Assembly: GCF_900156685.1 (NCBI RefSeq)
Contig: NZ_FTOJ01000001.1
Span: 620,001 to 684,000 of the forward strand
DNA length: 64,000 nt
Direction of reading: 5' to 3'
From: Chryseobacterium piscicola
Lineage (GTDB): Bacteria; Bacteroidota; Bacteroidia; Flavobacteriales; Weeksellaceae
The position numbers and the translations under genes were made by a program. The notes under the pieces are model-generated. The model made no database searches and was not told the DNA's origin. It was given only the letters and a program-made list of their open reading frames with translations. Below are positions 46,622-56,083 of this stretch, piece by piece. Numbering within the stretch: position 1 is the stretch's first letter; the number at the start of each line of letters is the position of its first letter.

Positions 46622-48088
46622 ATGCAACTAAAAATATACAATTCGCTTACAGCGGAGAAAGAAATATTCAATCCAATTCACGAAAATAATGTCGGGATGT
46701 ACGTTTGTGGACCTACGGTTTACAGCAATGTGCATTTGGGAAATGTGAGAACTTTCCTTTCTTTCGATTTTATTTACAGAAGTTTAATACATTTGGGCTA
46801 CAAAGTAAGATATGTAAGAAATATTACTGATGCGGGTCACCTCACTGACGATGGAGACGTGAATAACGACAGATTCGTTAAGCAAACTCGTCTTGAAAAA
46901 TTAGAACCAATGGAAATCGTGCAAAAATATACTGTCGATTTTCATAAAGTTCTGGAAATGTTTAATCTTCTTCCTCCCAATATTGAACCTACAGCAACCG
47001 GTCATATCGTGGAACAAATTGAATTGACTCAAAAGTTAATCGAAAAAGGTTTTGCTTACGAAAGCAACGGCTCGGTTTATTTTGATGTTTTAGAATACAA
47101 TAAAAAAGGTTTGAACTACGGTGAACTGTCAAAACGTAATATCGAAGAACTTTTTGCCAATACCAGAGATCTAGACGGACAGGGAGAAAAGAAAAATCCA
47201 CAGGATTTTGCTTTATGGAAAAAAGCTTCTCCGGCTCACATCATGCGTTGGAATTCGCCTTGGGGAGAAGGTTTTCCCGGATGGCATCTTGAATGTACGG
47301 CAATGAGTACGAAATATTTGGGAGATAAATTCGACATTCACGGAGGTGGAATGGATTTGAAATTCCCACATCATGAATGTGAGATTGCACAAGGAAAAGC
47401 TTGCAATGATGTAGAACCCGTAAATTACTGGATGCACGCCAATATGTTGACGATGAATTCCCAGCGTATGAGCAAATCGACCGGAAATTATATTTTACCT
47501 AAACAATTGGTTTCGGGAGAAAACGATTTTTTCGAAAAACCTTTTCATCCTACCATTGTTCGTTTCTGCTTTTTGCAAGCACATTACAGAAGTGTTTTAG
47601 ATATTTCTAATGATGCAATGATGGCAAGCGAAAAAGGTTTCACAAGATTAATGGAAGCGATGAAAGCTTTAAATTCAATCATCCCAGATGATAAAAAAGA
47701 ATCTGGTTATAACCTAAAAGAATGGAAAACTAAAGCTTATGATGCGTTGACAGATGATTTCAACTCTCCGGTTTTGATTGCCCATTTGTTTGAAGCCGTG
47801 AAATTTATTTTTGCTTTAAAAGATGAAAAAGAAACAGTTTCTACAGAAGATTTGGCAGATTTAAAATCAACGTTGAACGCTTTGATATTCGATGTTTTGG
47901 GACTTCAGGCAATTGAAGAAAACAACAATGAGAAGCTAGACCAAACTCTACAGGTTTTAATTGAATTGAGAAATCAGGCAAGAAAATCTAAGAATTTTGA
48001 ACTTTCAGACCAAATCAGAGACAAACTTTTGGCTGAAGGTATTGAGCTGAAAGATGGAAGAGATGGAACTTCTTATGTTTTAAATTAA
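46622..48088 (+). CDS. cysS: Cysteine--tRNA ligase
   Basis: CysS charges tRNA-Cys in the cytoplasm. The 488-residue protein is full length. It has the zinc Cys and HIGH-like motif in [20 protein letters not shown], the remaining zinc ligands in [10 protein letters not shown] and [10 protein letters not shown], and the KMSKS-type loop RMSKSTGN. The C-terminal DALR-type helical domain runs from about residue 350. The 130-base gap after folE is filled with low-complexity ATCAATCATC-type sequence. A terminator follows. Confidence 0.97.
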   Translation: MQLKIYNSLTAEKEIFNPIHENNVGMYVCGPTVYSNVHLGNVRTFLSFDFIYRSLIHLGYKVRYVRNITDAGHLTDDGDVNNDRFVKQTRLEKLEPMEIVQKYTVDFHKVLEMFNLLPPNIEPTATGHIVEQIELTQKLIEKGFAYESNGSVYFDVLEYNKKGLNYGELSKRNIEELFANTRDLDGQGEKKNPQDFALWKKASPAHIMRWNSPWGEGFPGWHLECTAMSTKYLGDKFDIHGGGMDLKFPHHECEIAQGKACNDVEPVNYWMHANMLTMNSQRMSKSTGNYILPKQLVSGENDFFEKPFHPTIVRFCFLQAHYRSVLDISNDAMMASEKGFTRLMEAMKALNSIIPDDKKESGYNLKEWKTKAYDALTDDFNSPVLIAHLFEAVKFIFALKDEKETVSTEDLADLKSTLNALIFDVLGLQAIEENNNEKLDQTLQVLIELRNQARKSKNFELSDQIRDKLLAEGIELKDGRDGTSYVLN

Positions 48089-48114
48089 ATTTTAAATCAA
48101 ATAAAATTATACTG

Positions 48115-48142
48115 AAAACTCTCACTTAGTGGGAGTTTTTTG
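48115..48142 (+). terminator. Rho-independent terminator after cysS
   Basis: AAAACTCTCAC pairs imperfectly with GTGGGAGTTTT around a TTA loop near 48127, followed by a T run to 48141. Confidence 0.75.
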
Positions 48143-48391
48143 TGTTTATAATTTAACACAGTAAATAGTTTGATAACTACATTATTTACATCATACAATA
48201 AATTGATTGGTATTAATCTTAATATTCAGACGTCTAACTTTGCTAAATCACACATCAAATTTATTGGGTTAATACGTCTGGATTTTTTTGAGCATTACGT
48301 ATGAGTAATTTAAATCACATTTTTTTATTTTGAAATTAAAAAATGTTTAACTTAGTAAGACTAAAACAATTACCAACCTAAATCTCTCTAT
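48143..48391 (+). promoter_or_regulatory. Upstream region of the type IX secreted protein gene, with -7 box at 48235
   Basis: The 250 bases hold no coding frame. TAACTTTG (48235-48242) fits TAnnTTTG, which would give a leader of about 140 bases. A short inverted pair, CAGACG before the box and CGTCTG about 60 bases later, may be a regulatory site. Nothing else is seen. Confidence 0.4.
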
Positions 48392-49555
48392 ATGAAACGA
48401 CATTTATTCCCTATTATCTTATTATTTCTAGGAAATACAATCCATGCACAGCAAGACTTATTTGCATTGGCAGGGAAAGATTCTCCAAGAATTGAGTTCA
48501 ATGATATCCGCATGATGAATGCAGATGGAAGTTCAACAACACAGATTTTCACATCAGTGACGCCATCTGAAGTATTTTCGCAAAATTCAAGAATGAAAAT
48601 TACTGAAGACAGAAATTCTTACGGAAATGCACAAGCAATGAATCTCGCTGCGCTGGCAACGGATTCTTCACAAGAAAATCTTGTTTATATGCCTATGTTT
48701 TCATCAAATATCTATGTTTTAAATCAGAATACAAAACAAATTACTCTTGTTGAAAATAATGTAGCAAAAGTGACATCTTGTGACGTTAATTCTCATTTTA
48801 CAAGAATGACATTAGGCTACGACGGAGCCATTTATGCATTGAATAATGCAGGAACACAGTTGCTACAGATTTCGAAAAAAGACGGTCAGTATGCTGTTGC
48901 AGATTTAGGCATTGTGAAAGATGCTGCTTCCAATGGCAAAAACTCATTTACATCTATGGAAACAGGTTTCGGAGGTGATATGATTTCAGATGCAGAAGGT
49001 AATTTCTACGTTTTTTCGGCCTCAGGAAATGCATTTAAAATTTCCTCTAAAAGTCTTCAAGCTTACTTTTTAGGTAAAATATCAGGGCTTCCAGAAAATT
49101 ATTCTGTAAACGGAGTGGCTGTAAATTCTAAAGGTAAAATACTTGTAGCAAGTGCCAAAGGAAATGCTTTGTATGAAGTGAATTTCGAAAGCCTGGAAGC
49201 AAAACAACTTGCCGGAGAAACCAATCTTCATATTTATGATCTGGCGAGTAAATATTTTTTGAACGATAGAAAAGCTATTGGAGCTCCTTCAATCAATGCG
49301 GAAATTTATCCTACAAGGATTGATGAGGATTTTATTTATGTTAATTTGAATCAAACAAAGATAAAAGGCAATATAAAAGTTGAGATTTTTGATCTTTCCG
49401 GTAAAAATGTTTTGAGTAAAAAATTATCAATAAAAGATGGAAATCTTAATGAAAGAATAGAATTGTCTACTCTTTTTCAAGGGGCTTATTTGGTAAGTGT
49501 TTTTGATAATACAGGAAAAATTATAGCTACTAAAAAAGTGTTGAAAACAAAGTAA
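48392..49555 (+). CDS. Secreted protein with type IX secretion (type A) sorting domain
   Basis: The 387-residue protein begins with a signal peptide (MKRHLFPIILLFLGNTIHAQ). Its middle part has repeated propeller-like strands (GDMISDAEGNFYVFSASGNA, GVAVNSKGKILVASAKGNA), suggesting an NHL/Kelch-like fold. The last 75 residues match the type A sorting domain: VEIFDLSGKNVLSKKLS, then GAYLVSVFDNTGKIIATKKV. Such proteins are exported through the outer membrane by the type IX system, and the domain is cleaved. The passenger's function is unknown. Confidence 0.88.
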   Translation: MKRHLFPIILLFLGNTIHAQQDLFALAGKDSPRIEFNDIRMMNADGSSTTQIFTSVTPSEVFSQNSRMKITEDRNSYGNAQAMNLAALATDSSQENLVYMPMFSSNIYVLNQNTKQITLVENNVAKVTSCDVNSHFTRMTLGYDGAIYALNNAGTQLLQISKKDGQYAVADLGIVKDAASNGKNSFTSMETGFGGDMISDAEGNFYVFSASGNAFKISSKSLQAYFLGKISGLPENYSVNGVAVNSKGKILVASAKGNALYEVNFESLEAKQLAGETNLHIYDLASKYFLNDRKAIGAPSINAEIYPTRIDEDFIYVNLNQTKIKGNIKVEIFDLSGKNVLSKKLSIKDGNLNERIELSTLFQGAYLVSVFDNTGKIIATKKVLKTK

Positions 49556-49582
49556 AAAAAATTTTGTCATTTGGATATATTT

Positions 49583-49613
49583 GCCTTTCAGATTTTATTT
49601 GAAAGGCTTTTTT
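49583..49613 (+). terminator. Rho-independent terminator after the type IX secreted protein
   Basis: GCCTTTCA (49583-49590) pairs with TGAAAGGC (49600-49607), followed by six T. Confidence 0.85.
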
Positions 49614-49683
49614 AATGAATAATTGATGCAAAAAACCCTTATTTTTAACTTATAAAACACTATTTTTAGCAAAAAATATAGAG

Positions 49684-52335
49684 ATGAAATTATATTTCAG
49701 CGTAAGATATATCACAAAAAAGGGTGAAAGTTTGTTTGTTTCAGTAATTACCAATGGACAAGAAGCGCAGGATCATCAAATGCAGCCTTCGGATTTTGGA
49801 GTTTGGAAGGCAGAGGTAGATCACTTTTCTAAAGATATAAGCTATAAATATTTGGTGAAAAATGAAGAAAATACTACGGTTGCTGTAGAAGATGTAGGTC
49901 ATCAATTATCTTTTCCACATACATACAAAGAATTTGTAATCATTGATGTTTGGAACAAGAAAAATTTTCCGGAAAATTATCTTACCAATAAGATCTTAAA
50001 GAATAAGCTTACGGGTTTTAAGCCTGAAAAAAACAGTATTCTAAAAAAACATACCCACCTTTTCAAAATTTTTGCTCCAATTTATCATTCCAACTGGAAA
50101 ATTGTGCTTTTTGGAAGTTCAGAATCTCTTGGCAGTTGGAGCTATGATAAGGTAATTATTTTTTCTCAAACCGATTTCGGTGTTTGGGAAGCTTCGGTAG
50201 AAATTCCTGAAAATTATCCTGTAGAATACAAGTATTGTATTTACGATACAGTTGAAAAGAAAGTGATTGATGTAGAATCTGGAGCAAACAGATTGGTTTA
50301 TCCAAATTCTAATAAAGAGGTACTTCATATTGTTTCAGACCATTATTTTAAGTTTAAATCTTATCAAATGTACCACGATGCAGGAGTTGCGGTTCCTGTA
50401 TTTTCTCTGCGAACAGAAGATGGTTTCGGAGTTGGTGAATTTCCTGATCTTAAAATACTGGCAGACTGGAATAAGGCAACAGGTTTGGGAATTATTCAAA
50501 TATTGCCAATTAATGATACAACCGCAAACTACACATGGACAGATTCTTATCCGTATGCAGCAGTTTCTGTTTATGCATTGCACCCACAATACCTATCTTT
50601 AGAAAAACTAGATTATGTATTGCCGAAGAATTTAGTTGAAGAATACAACGCTCAAAAAGATGAGCTTAATACTCTTAACCTCATCGATTACGAAAAAATG
50701 ATTTCTGGAAAATGGAAATTTATAAAACAGGTTTTTGAGGAGCAAAAAGAAAACATTTTTAAAGATAGAAATTTCAAGAAATTTATTAAAGATAACGAAA
50801 CTTGGCTAGTTCCTTATTCTGCATTTTGTGTTTTGAGAGATAAGTACAAAACGCCTAATTTCGGAGAATGGAAAACCCATAAAAAATACATTGCAGGGAA
50901 AATTTCTCAGCTTTTTACCATCAAAAATAAAGACTATGAGGCGGTAATGCTTCATTCTTGGGTTCAATTTCAGCTTCATAAACAGTTGAAAGATGCTGTT
51001 GATTATATGCATGGTTTAGGAATCTCAATCAAAGGAGATTTGCCTATCGGAATTTATCGTTATTCAGTCGAGGCTTGGACTGAGCCTGAACTTTTTGGTA
51101 TGGATTTCCAAGCGGGTGCACCGCCAGATCAATTTACAGATTTGGGGCAAAACTGGGAGTTCCCGACTTATAATTGGGAAGCGATGAAAAATGACGGATA
51201 CCAATGGTGGAAAAACAGATTCAAAGCATTAGAGCAATATTTTGATGCAATGAGGATAGATCATATTCTTGGTTTTTTCAGAATATGGAGAATGCCGATT
51301 TCGGCAACACAAGGAATTTTGGGGTATTTTTATCCTGCTATGCCCATTACCGAGGATGAGTTTAAAAAGCTTCATCTTCCATTTGATTTTAATCGTTACT
51401 GTAAACCATTTATCAATGATGAGATTTTAAACAAATATTTTGGAGAAAACGAAGATAGTGCTTTGGAATATTTAGATATAAATTCTGATCAAACTTATTA
51501 TTTTAAACCTCAATTTGATACGCAAAGAAAAATTTCAAATCATTTTAAGAATGATGAAAATACAGAATTTACAGAGCAACTAATTTCTTTGGCAGCAAAT
51601 GTTTTGTTTTTAACAGAAGAAAAAGATAGAGAAACAGTATATCATCCAAGGTTTAATATTTATAAAACAGAATCTTATCAGTTTCTTTCAGATGGTGAAA
51701 AACGTATTATTTATAATCTTTATCATGATTATTTCTTCAAAAGACAAGATGGCTTATGGTACGCACAGGCAATGGAAAAACTTCCTGTTATTCTAAATGC
51801 TACAGAAATGTTGATTTGCGGAGAAGATCTTGGTCTCGTACCAGATTGTGTTCCTGTAGTAATGGATGAACTTGCAATCATAGCTCTCAAGGTACAGAGA
51901 ATGCCTTCTGAAAATATACCTTTTTATAACCCTAAAATAGCAGATTATATGAATGTGGTAACCGCTTCTTCTCACGATAGTTCTACCTTAAGACAATGGT
52001 GGAAAGAGGATTCTGCTCTCACGCAAAAGTATTATAATCAGCAACTTAATCAATATGGGGAAGCTCCGGAAAATCTGATGCCAGATTTAGCTGAAATTAT
52101 TATAAAACAGCATTTGTACAACGATGCAATGTTGGCGATATTCCCGATTCAAGAGTTTTTAGCGACCGAAGAAACGCTTTCTAATCCAAATCTAGATATT
52201 GAAAGAATTAATAATCCTGCCGTTTTTCCTCACTATTGGAGGTATAGAATGCATTTAAATATTGAAGAACTCCATAAAGCAGAAAATTTCAATGAAAAGA
52301 TAAAAAAATGGATTGAAGATAGCGGAAGGTTGTAA
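49684..52335 (+). CDS. malQ: 4-alpha-glucanotransferase with tandem starch-binding domains
   Basis: The 883-residue protein joins two N-terminal CBM20-type starch-binding modules (about 1-100 and 120-225; SESLGSWSYDK and VEYKYCIYDT are typical of CBM20) to a GH77 catalytic domain. In the latter, GFGVGEFPDLKILADW, FDAMRIDHILGFFRIW (nucleophile Asp), CGEDLGLVPDCV (acid Glu) and ASSHDSSTLRQWW (third acid) are visible. The enzyme moves maltodextrin chains between glucans (amylomaltase/DPE2-like). It has no signal peptide, so it is cytoplasmic. The double-CBM20 plan matches plant DPE2-like enzymes. Single gene with terminators on both sides. Confidence 0.95.
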   Translation: MKLYFSVRYITKKGESLFVSVITNGQEAQDHQMQPSDFGVWKAEVDHFSKDISYKYLVKNEENTTVAVEDVGHQLSFPHTYKEFVIIDVWNKKNFPENYLTNKILKNKLTGFKPEKNSILKKHTHLFKIFAPIYHSNWKIVLFGSSESLGSWSYDKVIIFSQTDFGVWEASVEIPENYPVEYKYCIYDTVEKKVIDVESGANRLVYPNSNKEVLHIVSDHYFKFKSYQMYHDAGVAVPVFSLRTEDGFGVGEFPDLKILADWNKATGLGIIQILPINDTTANYTWTDSYPYAAVSVYALHPQYLSLEKLDYVLPKNLVEEYNAQKDELNTLNLIDYEKMISGKWKFIKQVFEEQKENIFKDRNFKKFIKDNETWLVPYSAFCVLRDKYKTPNFGEWKTHKKYIAGKISQLFTIKNKDYEAVMLHSWVQFQLHKQLKDAVDYMHGLGISIKGDLPIGIYRYSVEAWTEPELFGMDFQAGAPPDQFTDLGQNWEFPTYNWEAMKNDGYQWWKNRFKALEQYFDAMRIDHILGFFRIWRMPISATQGILGYFYPAMPITEDEFKKLHLPFDFNRYCKPFINDEILNKYFGENEDSALEYLDINSDQTYYFKPQFDTQRKISNHFKNDENTEFTEQLISLAANVLFLTEEKDRETVYHPRFNIYKTESYQFLSDGEKRIIYNLYHDYFFKRQDGLWYAQAMEKLPVILNATEMLICGEDLGLVPDCVPVVMDELAIIALKVQRMPSENIPFYNPKIADYMNVVTASSHDSSTLRQWWKEDSALTQKYYNQQLNQYGEAPENLMPDLAEIIIKQHLYNDAMLAIFPIQEFLATEETLSNPNLDIERINNPAVFPHYWRYRMHLNIEELHKAENFNEKIKKWIEDSGRL

Positions 52336-52375
52336 ATTTAACAATTGATTATCAAATACTTAATTTAAATTTAAA

Positions 52376-52411
52376 AGAAGTTTTATCGAAAGGTTTAACT
52401 TCTTTTTTTTT
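52376..52411 (+). terminator. Rho-independent terminator after malQ
   Basis: AGAAGTT (52376-52382) pairs with AACTTCT (52397-52403), followed by eight T. Confidence 0.7.
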
Positions 52412-52474
52412 CCTATATCCAAAAGATAGAATTGAGAGATTCAAAATATTATAAACCAATTAATGATTATAGAA

Positions 52475-53422
52475 ATGAAAAAAATACTTTTGGGATTTGC
52501 TTTGGGATTTGCTTCTTTTTTGATGGCCCAGCAATATCCGAACAATGGATACGGAGATAATGGCTACTCTGACGGATATTACAGTGATGATGACGATCAA
52601 AATTATTTCCCAGATGATTATTACTACAACTATCCGCAAGATTATTATCCGCAAGATTATTACCAAAGTTATTATAACGATTACAGAAACTCGGTAAGTA
52701 ATATCAACTGGAATGTGTTTTTTGCACAAAATAGATTGTCTAGATGGCAAATCGATCAGATTCTTTATTTGAATAGTCTGTACAGTAATTTTTCTACATG
52801 GAATAATTTCTACAGCTATAATCCGGATAGATGGTATTATGATAGATTCTACGCTTTAGAAAGAATCATGGGCCCAAGAGTCTTTGTGGTTTTTCAGAAT
52901 AATTATTACAGAGGAAACAGACCCGTTTTATATTTTCAGAATTACAGAAGATCTTATTATAGCCCGAGATTTACTGTAATGCCAAGATATAGAAATGTAA
53001 ATATCAATATTTATAAAGTAAATAGATCAGAGTTCAGAAGAACAGTAAATCCAACTTTAAATGTAGTAAGAGGCTCAGGTTTTAGAAACAATTCAGAAGT
53101 AGGGTTTAGAGACAACAGTAATTCAGGAACAAGACCTAGAAACGGAGGTTTCAGAGATAACAGCAGTTCACAACCTCGCAGTAATGGTGGTTTCAGAAAT
53201 GAGAACACTCAGCCAAGAGTAGAAAGTACGCAGCCTAGAAGCGGTGGATTCAGAAGTGAAAGCGGTCAACCAAGAAACGAAAATAGTAGCCCAAGATCAG
53301 GTGGAGGCTTTAGAAGTGGTGGCGAATCTAGACCTCAGCGCAGCGAAGGTACACCAGGAACAAGAAGTTCTGGAGGCGGAGAAAGGAGCGGAGGGTTTAG
53401 AACTCGTTTAGCAGGAAATTAG
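52475..53422 (+). CDS. Secreted low-complexity protein, Tyr/Asp-rich then GGFR repeats
   Basis: I do not recognise a family. The 315-residue protein has a signal peptide (MKKILLGFALGFASFLMAQ). Residues 20-75 are extremely rich in Tyr, Asp, Asn and Pro (units like PQDYY). A more ordered aromatic middle (WNVFFAQNRLSRWQIDQIL, MGPRVFVVFQNNYYRG) follows. From about residue 200 the sequence is Gly/Arg/Ser/Asn-rich with several GGFR units. The arginine-rich tail could bind acidic polymers or RNA-like material outside the cell, but that is speculation. The start is the ATG at 52475; a frame four codons longer spoils the signal peptide. A terminator follows. Confidence 0.8.
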   Translation: MKKILLGFALGFASFLMAQQYPNNGYGDNGYSDGYYSDDDDQNYFPDDYYYNYPQDYYPQDYYQSYYNDYRNSVSNINWNVFFAQNRLSRWQIDQILYLNSLYSNFSTWNNFYSYNPDRWYYDRFYALERIMGPRVFVVFQNNYYRGNRPVLYFQNYRRSYYSPRFTVMPRYRNVNINIYKVNRSEFRRTVNPTLNVVRGSGFRNNSEVGFRDNSNSGTRPRNGGFRDNSSSQPRSNGGFRNENTQPRVESTQPRSGGFRSESGQPRNENSSPRSGGGFRSGGESRPQRSEGTPGTRSSGGGERSGGFRTRLAGN

Positions 53423-53453
53423 TTTTTCATATATTATATTTGAGTGGTGTAGA

Positions 53454-53481
53454 GAGTAGATTTTTTATCTACTCTTTTTTT
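53454..53481 (+). terminator. Rho-independent terminator
   Basis: GAGTAGAT (53454-53461) pairs with ATCTACTC (53467-53474), followed by seven T. Confidence 0.85.
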
Positions 53482-53603
53482 ATTTTATATTATGGGTGAG
53501 GTATTGTTAATTAAGTTTAACATTTTTTGTAAAATTAATTTTTAACTTTTAAATTAATTTCACATCAAACCAATAGAAAATAATTAATTAAACCTTTAAT
53601 AAA

Positions 53604-54053
53604 ATGAAAAAATTAATCTTATCAGTAGCGTTAGTAGGATTTGGAAGTTTGGCAATGGCTCAACAAAATCATACACAAGAACAGAAAGAAGCTAAAAGAG
53701 CTGAAATGCAGCAGAGAGAAAAGAATCATTTGGATAAAATGCAAAAAGATTTGAATTTATCGAAAGATCAGGTAGCAAAAGTGCAAGCACTTCATGAAAA
53801 GAAAAGAGCAGAAAGAAAAGCTGATTTCGATAAAAATAAAGACAGGAGAATGGCTAAAATGAAGGAAATGAAAGATAAAAGAGAACAAACGAATCAAGAA
53901 ATGAAAAGCATCTTAAATCCTGAACAATACAAAAAATGGGAAGCCGAAAGAAATGCAAAGATGGAGCAGAGAAGAACGGCAATGAAAAGTAGAAAAAATG
54001 GCGAAAGAACTCACCACAAGCCAATGAAACAGCAACTGGAGCCTATAAGATAA
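53604..54053 (+). CDS. Periplasmic helical protein, Spy/CpxP-like
   Basis: The 149-residue protein has a signal peptide (MKKLILSVALVGFGSLAMAQ) and a highly charged all-helical mature part. Two LTxxQ-like segments are visible (LNLSKDQVAKVQAL and ILNPEQYKKWEAERN), the hallmark of Spy/CpxP-type proteins. Spy in Escherichia is a periplasmic chaperone; similar small proteins in Bacteroidota have no tested role. The sequence is rich in Lys, Met and Gln. It is a single gene with a hairpin terminator. Confidence 0.8.
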   Translation: MKKLILSVALVGFGSLAMAQQNHTQEQKEAKRAEMQQREKNHLDKMQKDLNLSKDQVAKVQALHEKKRAERKADFDKNKDRRMAKMKEMKDKREQTNQEMKSILNPEQYKKWEAERNAKMEQRRTAMKSRKNGERTHHKPMKQQLEPIR

Positions 54054-54090
54054 TTGAGTTCATAGTTTAGATTTTTTAATGTGAGGTAAG

Positions 54091-54115
54091 AGCGGAAATT
54101 TATTTCCGCTTTTCT
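54091..54115 (+). terminator. Rho-independent terminator
   Basis: AGCGGAAAT (54091-54099) pairs with ATTTCCGCT (54102-54110), followed by a short T-rich run. Confidence 0.7.
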
Positions 54116-54215
54116 TATGTATTATTTTTTGATTGAAAGGAGCATGTGAGTTGTAATTTTTATCTAATCTAAACTTAAATTTCTTTCATCATTTTACAGA
54201 CCGCCTTATATTGCG

Positions 54216-54223
54216 TAAATTTG
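54216..54223 (+). promoter_or_regulatory. Bacteroidota -7 promoter box for ferritin
   Basis: TAAATTTG fits TAnnTTTG, 17 bases before the ATG at 54241. It lies inside the longer frame that opens at 54211, which argues against that longer start. Confidence 0.6.
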
Positions 54224-54240
54224 AAGTTAAATTAAAAATT

Positions 54241-54750
54241 ATGGTAAGCGAAAAAATTGCACAACTTATAAATGAACAAATAGCTCACGAGCAATATGCT
54301 GCTCAATATTATCTCTCAATGTCTGCATGGTTTTCTGCTATAGATCTTGATGGGATTGCAAATTACTTCAGAGTTCAAAGCAAAGAAGAATTGATGCATG
54401 CAGATAAAATGTTTGATTATCTAAACGATGTTGGTGGACAAATCATCATCGGTGAAATTGCAAAACCACCACACGAATTTTCTAATGCTACAGACATCTT
54501 TGAGAAAGCTTTGGAGCATGAAAAGAAAGTAACGAGAAGTATTTTCAATATAGTAAAAAATGCCAACGATGAAGGTGATTTTGCTACAACTTCTTTCCTC
54601 CAGTGGTTTATCAATGAGCAGGTTGAAGAGGAAGCAAGTGCTTCACAGTATGTTACTAAAATTAAAATGGTTTGTGATAATCCTTCAGCGCTATATTTGT
54701 TTGATCAAGAATTGGCAACAAGAAAATTTACGCCAGACGCAACTGCTTAA
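54241..54750 (+). CDS. Non-haem ferritin
   Basis: The 169-residue protein is a bacterial ferritin (FtnA type) that oxidises and stores iron in a 24-subunit cytoplasmic shell. Ferroxidase ligands are visible in INEQIAHEQYAAQYYLS, SKEELMHADKMFDYL and WFINEQVEEEASASQYV. The start at 54241 (MVSEKIAQLINEQ) is set by family length and by the promoter box just upstream. No Fur-like palindrome was recognised. A very strong terminator follows. Confidence 0.96.
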   Translation: MVSEKIAQLINEQIAHEQYAAQYYLSMSAWFSAIDLDGIANYFRVQSKEELMHADKMFDYLNDVGGQIIIGEIAKPPHEFSNATDIFEKALEHEKKVTRSIFNIVKNANDEGDFATTSFLQWFINEQVEEEASASQYVTKIKMVCDNPSALYLFDQELATRKFTPDATA

Positions 54751-54770
54751 AAGTAGATTTATTTACTATA

Positions 54771-54808
54771 CATACCCCAAAAACATTGTGTTTTTGGGGT
54801 ATGTTTTT
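54771..54808 (+). terminator. Rho-independent terminator after ferritin
   Basis: CATACCCCAAAAACA (54771-54785) pairs perfectly with TGTTTTTGGGGTATG (54789-54803), followed by five T. Confidence 0.9.
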
Positions 54809-54908
54809 ATTATTTACAATATCACCGTAAAAATACGGTAAGGATTTAGGGAAAATACGTTTAGGTATTGATATTTTTTTTTCAATTTTGTAAAAACTAA
54901 CTAATATC

Positions 54909-55400
54909 ATGGGACAAGAATTTGATTCAATAGAAAGAAACGGAGCAAACAGCCTGAGTGTAGATTTCATAAGAGCTGCTGTGGCACAATATAGAAGTAA
55001 TCAACTCCAGTGCACTGCCGATAATTTGGGTTTGGAAGATGCACATTCTATATGGTTTGATCTCCCAACTCTTAAAAAATTTATTGCAGATGTGGAAAAT
55101 CTGGCTCGTAATGCAGATGCTTCAGTAATTGATGCAGATTTGGGAGTGAGAATGTACTATGCAGCTTATCCAGAAAATCTAGAAGACATAAGTGTTAAAA
55201 ATGAATATCTTAAACTGCATACACTTATAATGATTCCAACAAAAAAGCAGGAGAATTCTGTTGGTGAAATCGTACATTATGATTACAATCCACTCATTAA
55301 TTCTTCAGATAAAAGATTGGCGTTAGTAACAACGAAAGCAATGGCTCAAAATCATGGCAGTCTTGCACCTCCAGATTCTTGCGAAGGAGAATTATATTAA
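54909..55400 (+). CDS. Unrecognised cytoplasmic protein heading a signalling operon
   Basis: The 163-residue protein has no signal peptide, membrane helix or motif I can name. It contains a short N-terminal NGANSLSVDFIRAA segment, a central VRMYYAAYPENLED stretch and a C-terminal PPDSCEGELY. The last Cys-Glu-Gly near the end and the Cys in QLQCTADN could be functional. The next gene starts 14 bases later and codes for a membrane protein, followed by a kinase and regulator, so it may belong to that signalling unit. Confidence 0.7.
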   Translation: MGQEFDSIERNGANSLSVDFIRAAVAQYRSNQLQCTADNLGLEDAHSIWFDLPTLKKFIADVENLARNADASVIDADLGVRMYYAAYPENLEDISVKNEYLKLHTLIMIPTKKQENSVGEIVHYDYNPLINSSDKRLALVTTKAMAQNHGSLAPPDSCEGELY

Positions 55401-55414
55401 AACAAATAAAGTAG

Positions 55415-56083
55415 ATGGATTTTTTTCGGGATATTTTAAGTCATATTTATTACGGTAGCGAGGCTTTAGCAGCCTTGATAGGATTATTGTATCTGCCACG
55501 ATTGAAAAACACCTATTGGAAATATTTTGCAATATATCTTATTCTTATTTTTATAAGTGAAACTTTAGGAGAACAAGGAGTGTTTTCTAGAGATAATAAA
55601 GTTCGGTTTTATAATTATCTTGTGATTCCAGGAGAGTTCATCTTTTTTTATTGGCTATATGCAGCAAAATCTTTTAGAAAGCCAAAACTTTTTTACATAT
55701 TATCTGCTTTGTATCTATTGTCGTTTATTCCACACGAATTATTTTTCAGCTCAAAGAAAATTGTTTTTTCACTTAATTATACCTTGGGTTCTCTTTTTCT
55801 ATTGTATCTTGTTGTTTTAGAGTATTACAGGCAGGTGAATTCTTCGGATATTCTTAATTTTAGCGACAATAGAATGTTTTACATCAATTGGGGGGTTACC
55901 GTATTCTACATCGGTACATTGCCTTTGTTATCATTTTGGAGTCTCTTTGCAGAGCTCAAAGATTTGTTTAGTATTTACTATATTTACTTTCAGATTTCAG
56001 GTATTGTAATGTATGTTTTATTTGCAGTTTCATTTATTCTAGGAAAAGAAAATGCTGATGTATGGAAAAAACAGAACTCTTAA
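55415..56083 (+). CDS. Polytopic membrane protein next to a two-component system
   Basis: The 222-residue protein has about six to seven hydrophobic segments (SEALAALIGLLYL, FAIYLILIFISETLG, YLVIPGEFIFFYWLYA, LFYILSALYLLSFIP, LGSLFLLYLVVLEYY, INWGVTVFYIGTLPLL, ISGIVMYVLFAVSFIL). I do not recognise a family. Its last 22 bases overlap the start of the histidine kinase gene, which has only one helix of its own, so this protein may serve as its sensory membrane partner. That is inference from gene order. Confidence 0.75.
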   Translation: MDFFRDILSHIYYGSEALAALIGLLYLPRLKNTYWKYFAIYLILIFISETLGEQGVFSRDNKVRFYNYLVIPGEFIFFYWLYAAKSFRKPKLFYILSALYLLSFIPHELFFSSKKIVFSLNYTLGSLFLLYLVVLEYYRQVNSSDILNFSDNRMFYINWGVTVFYIGTLPLLSFWSLFAELKDLFSIYYIYFQISGIVMYVLFAVSFILGKENADVWKKQNS

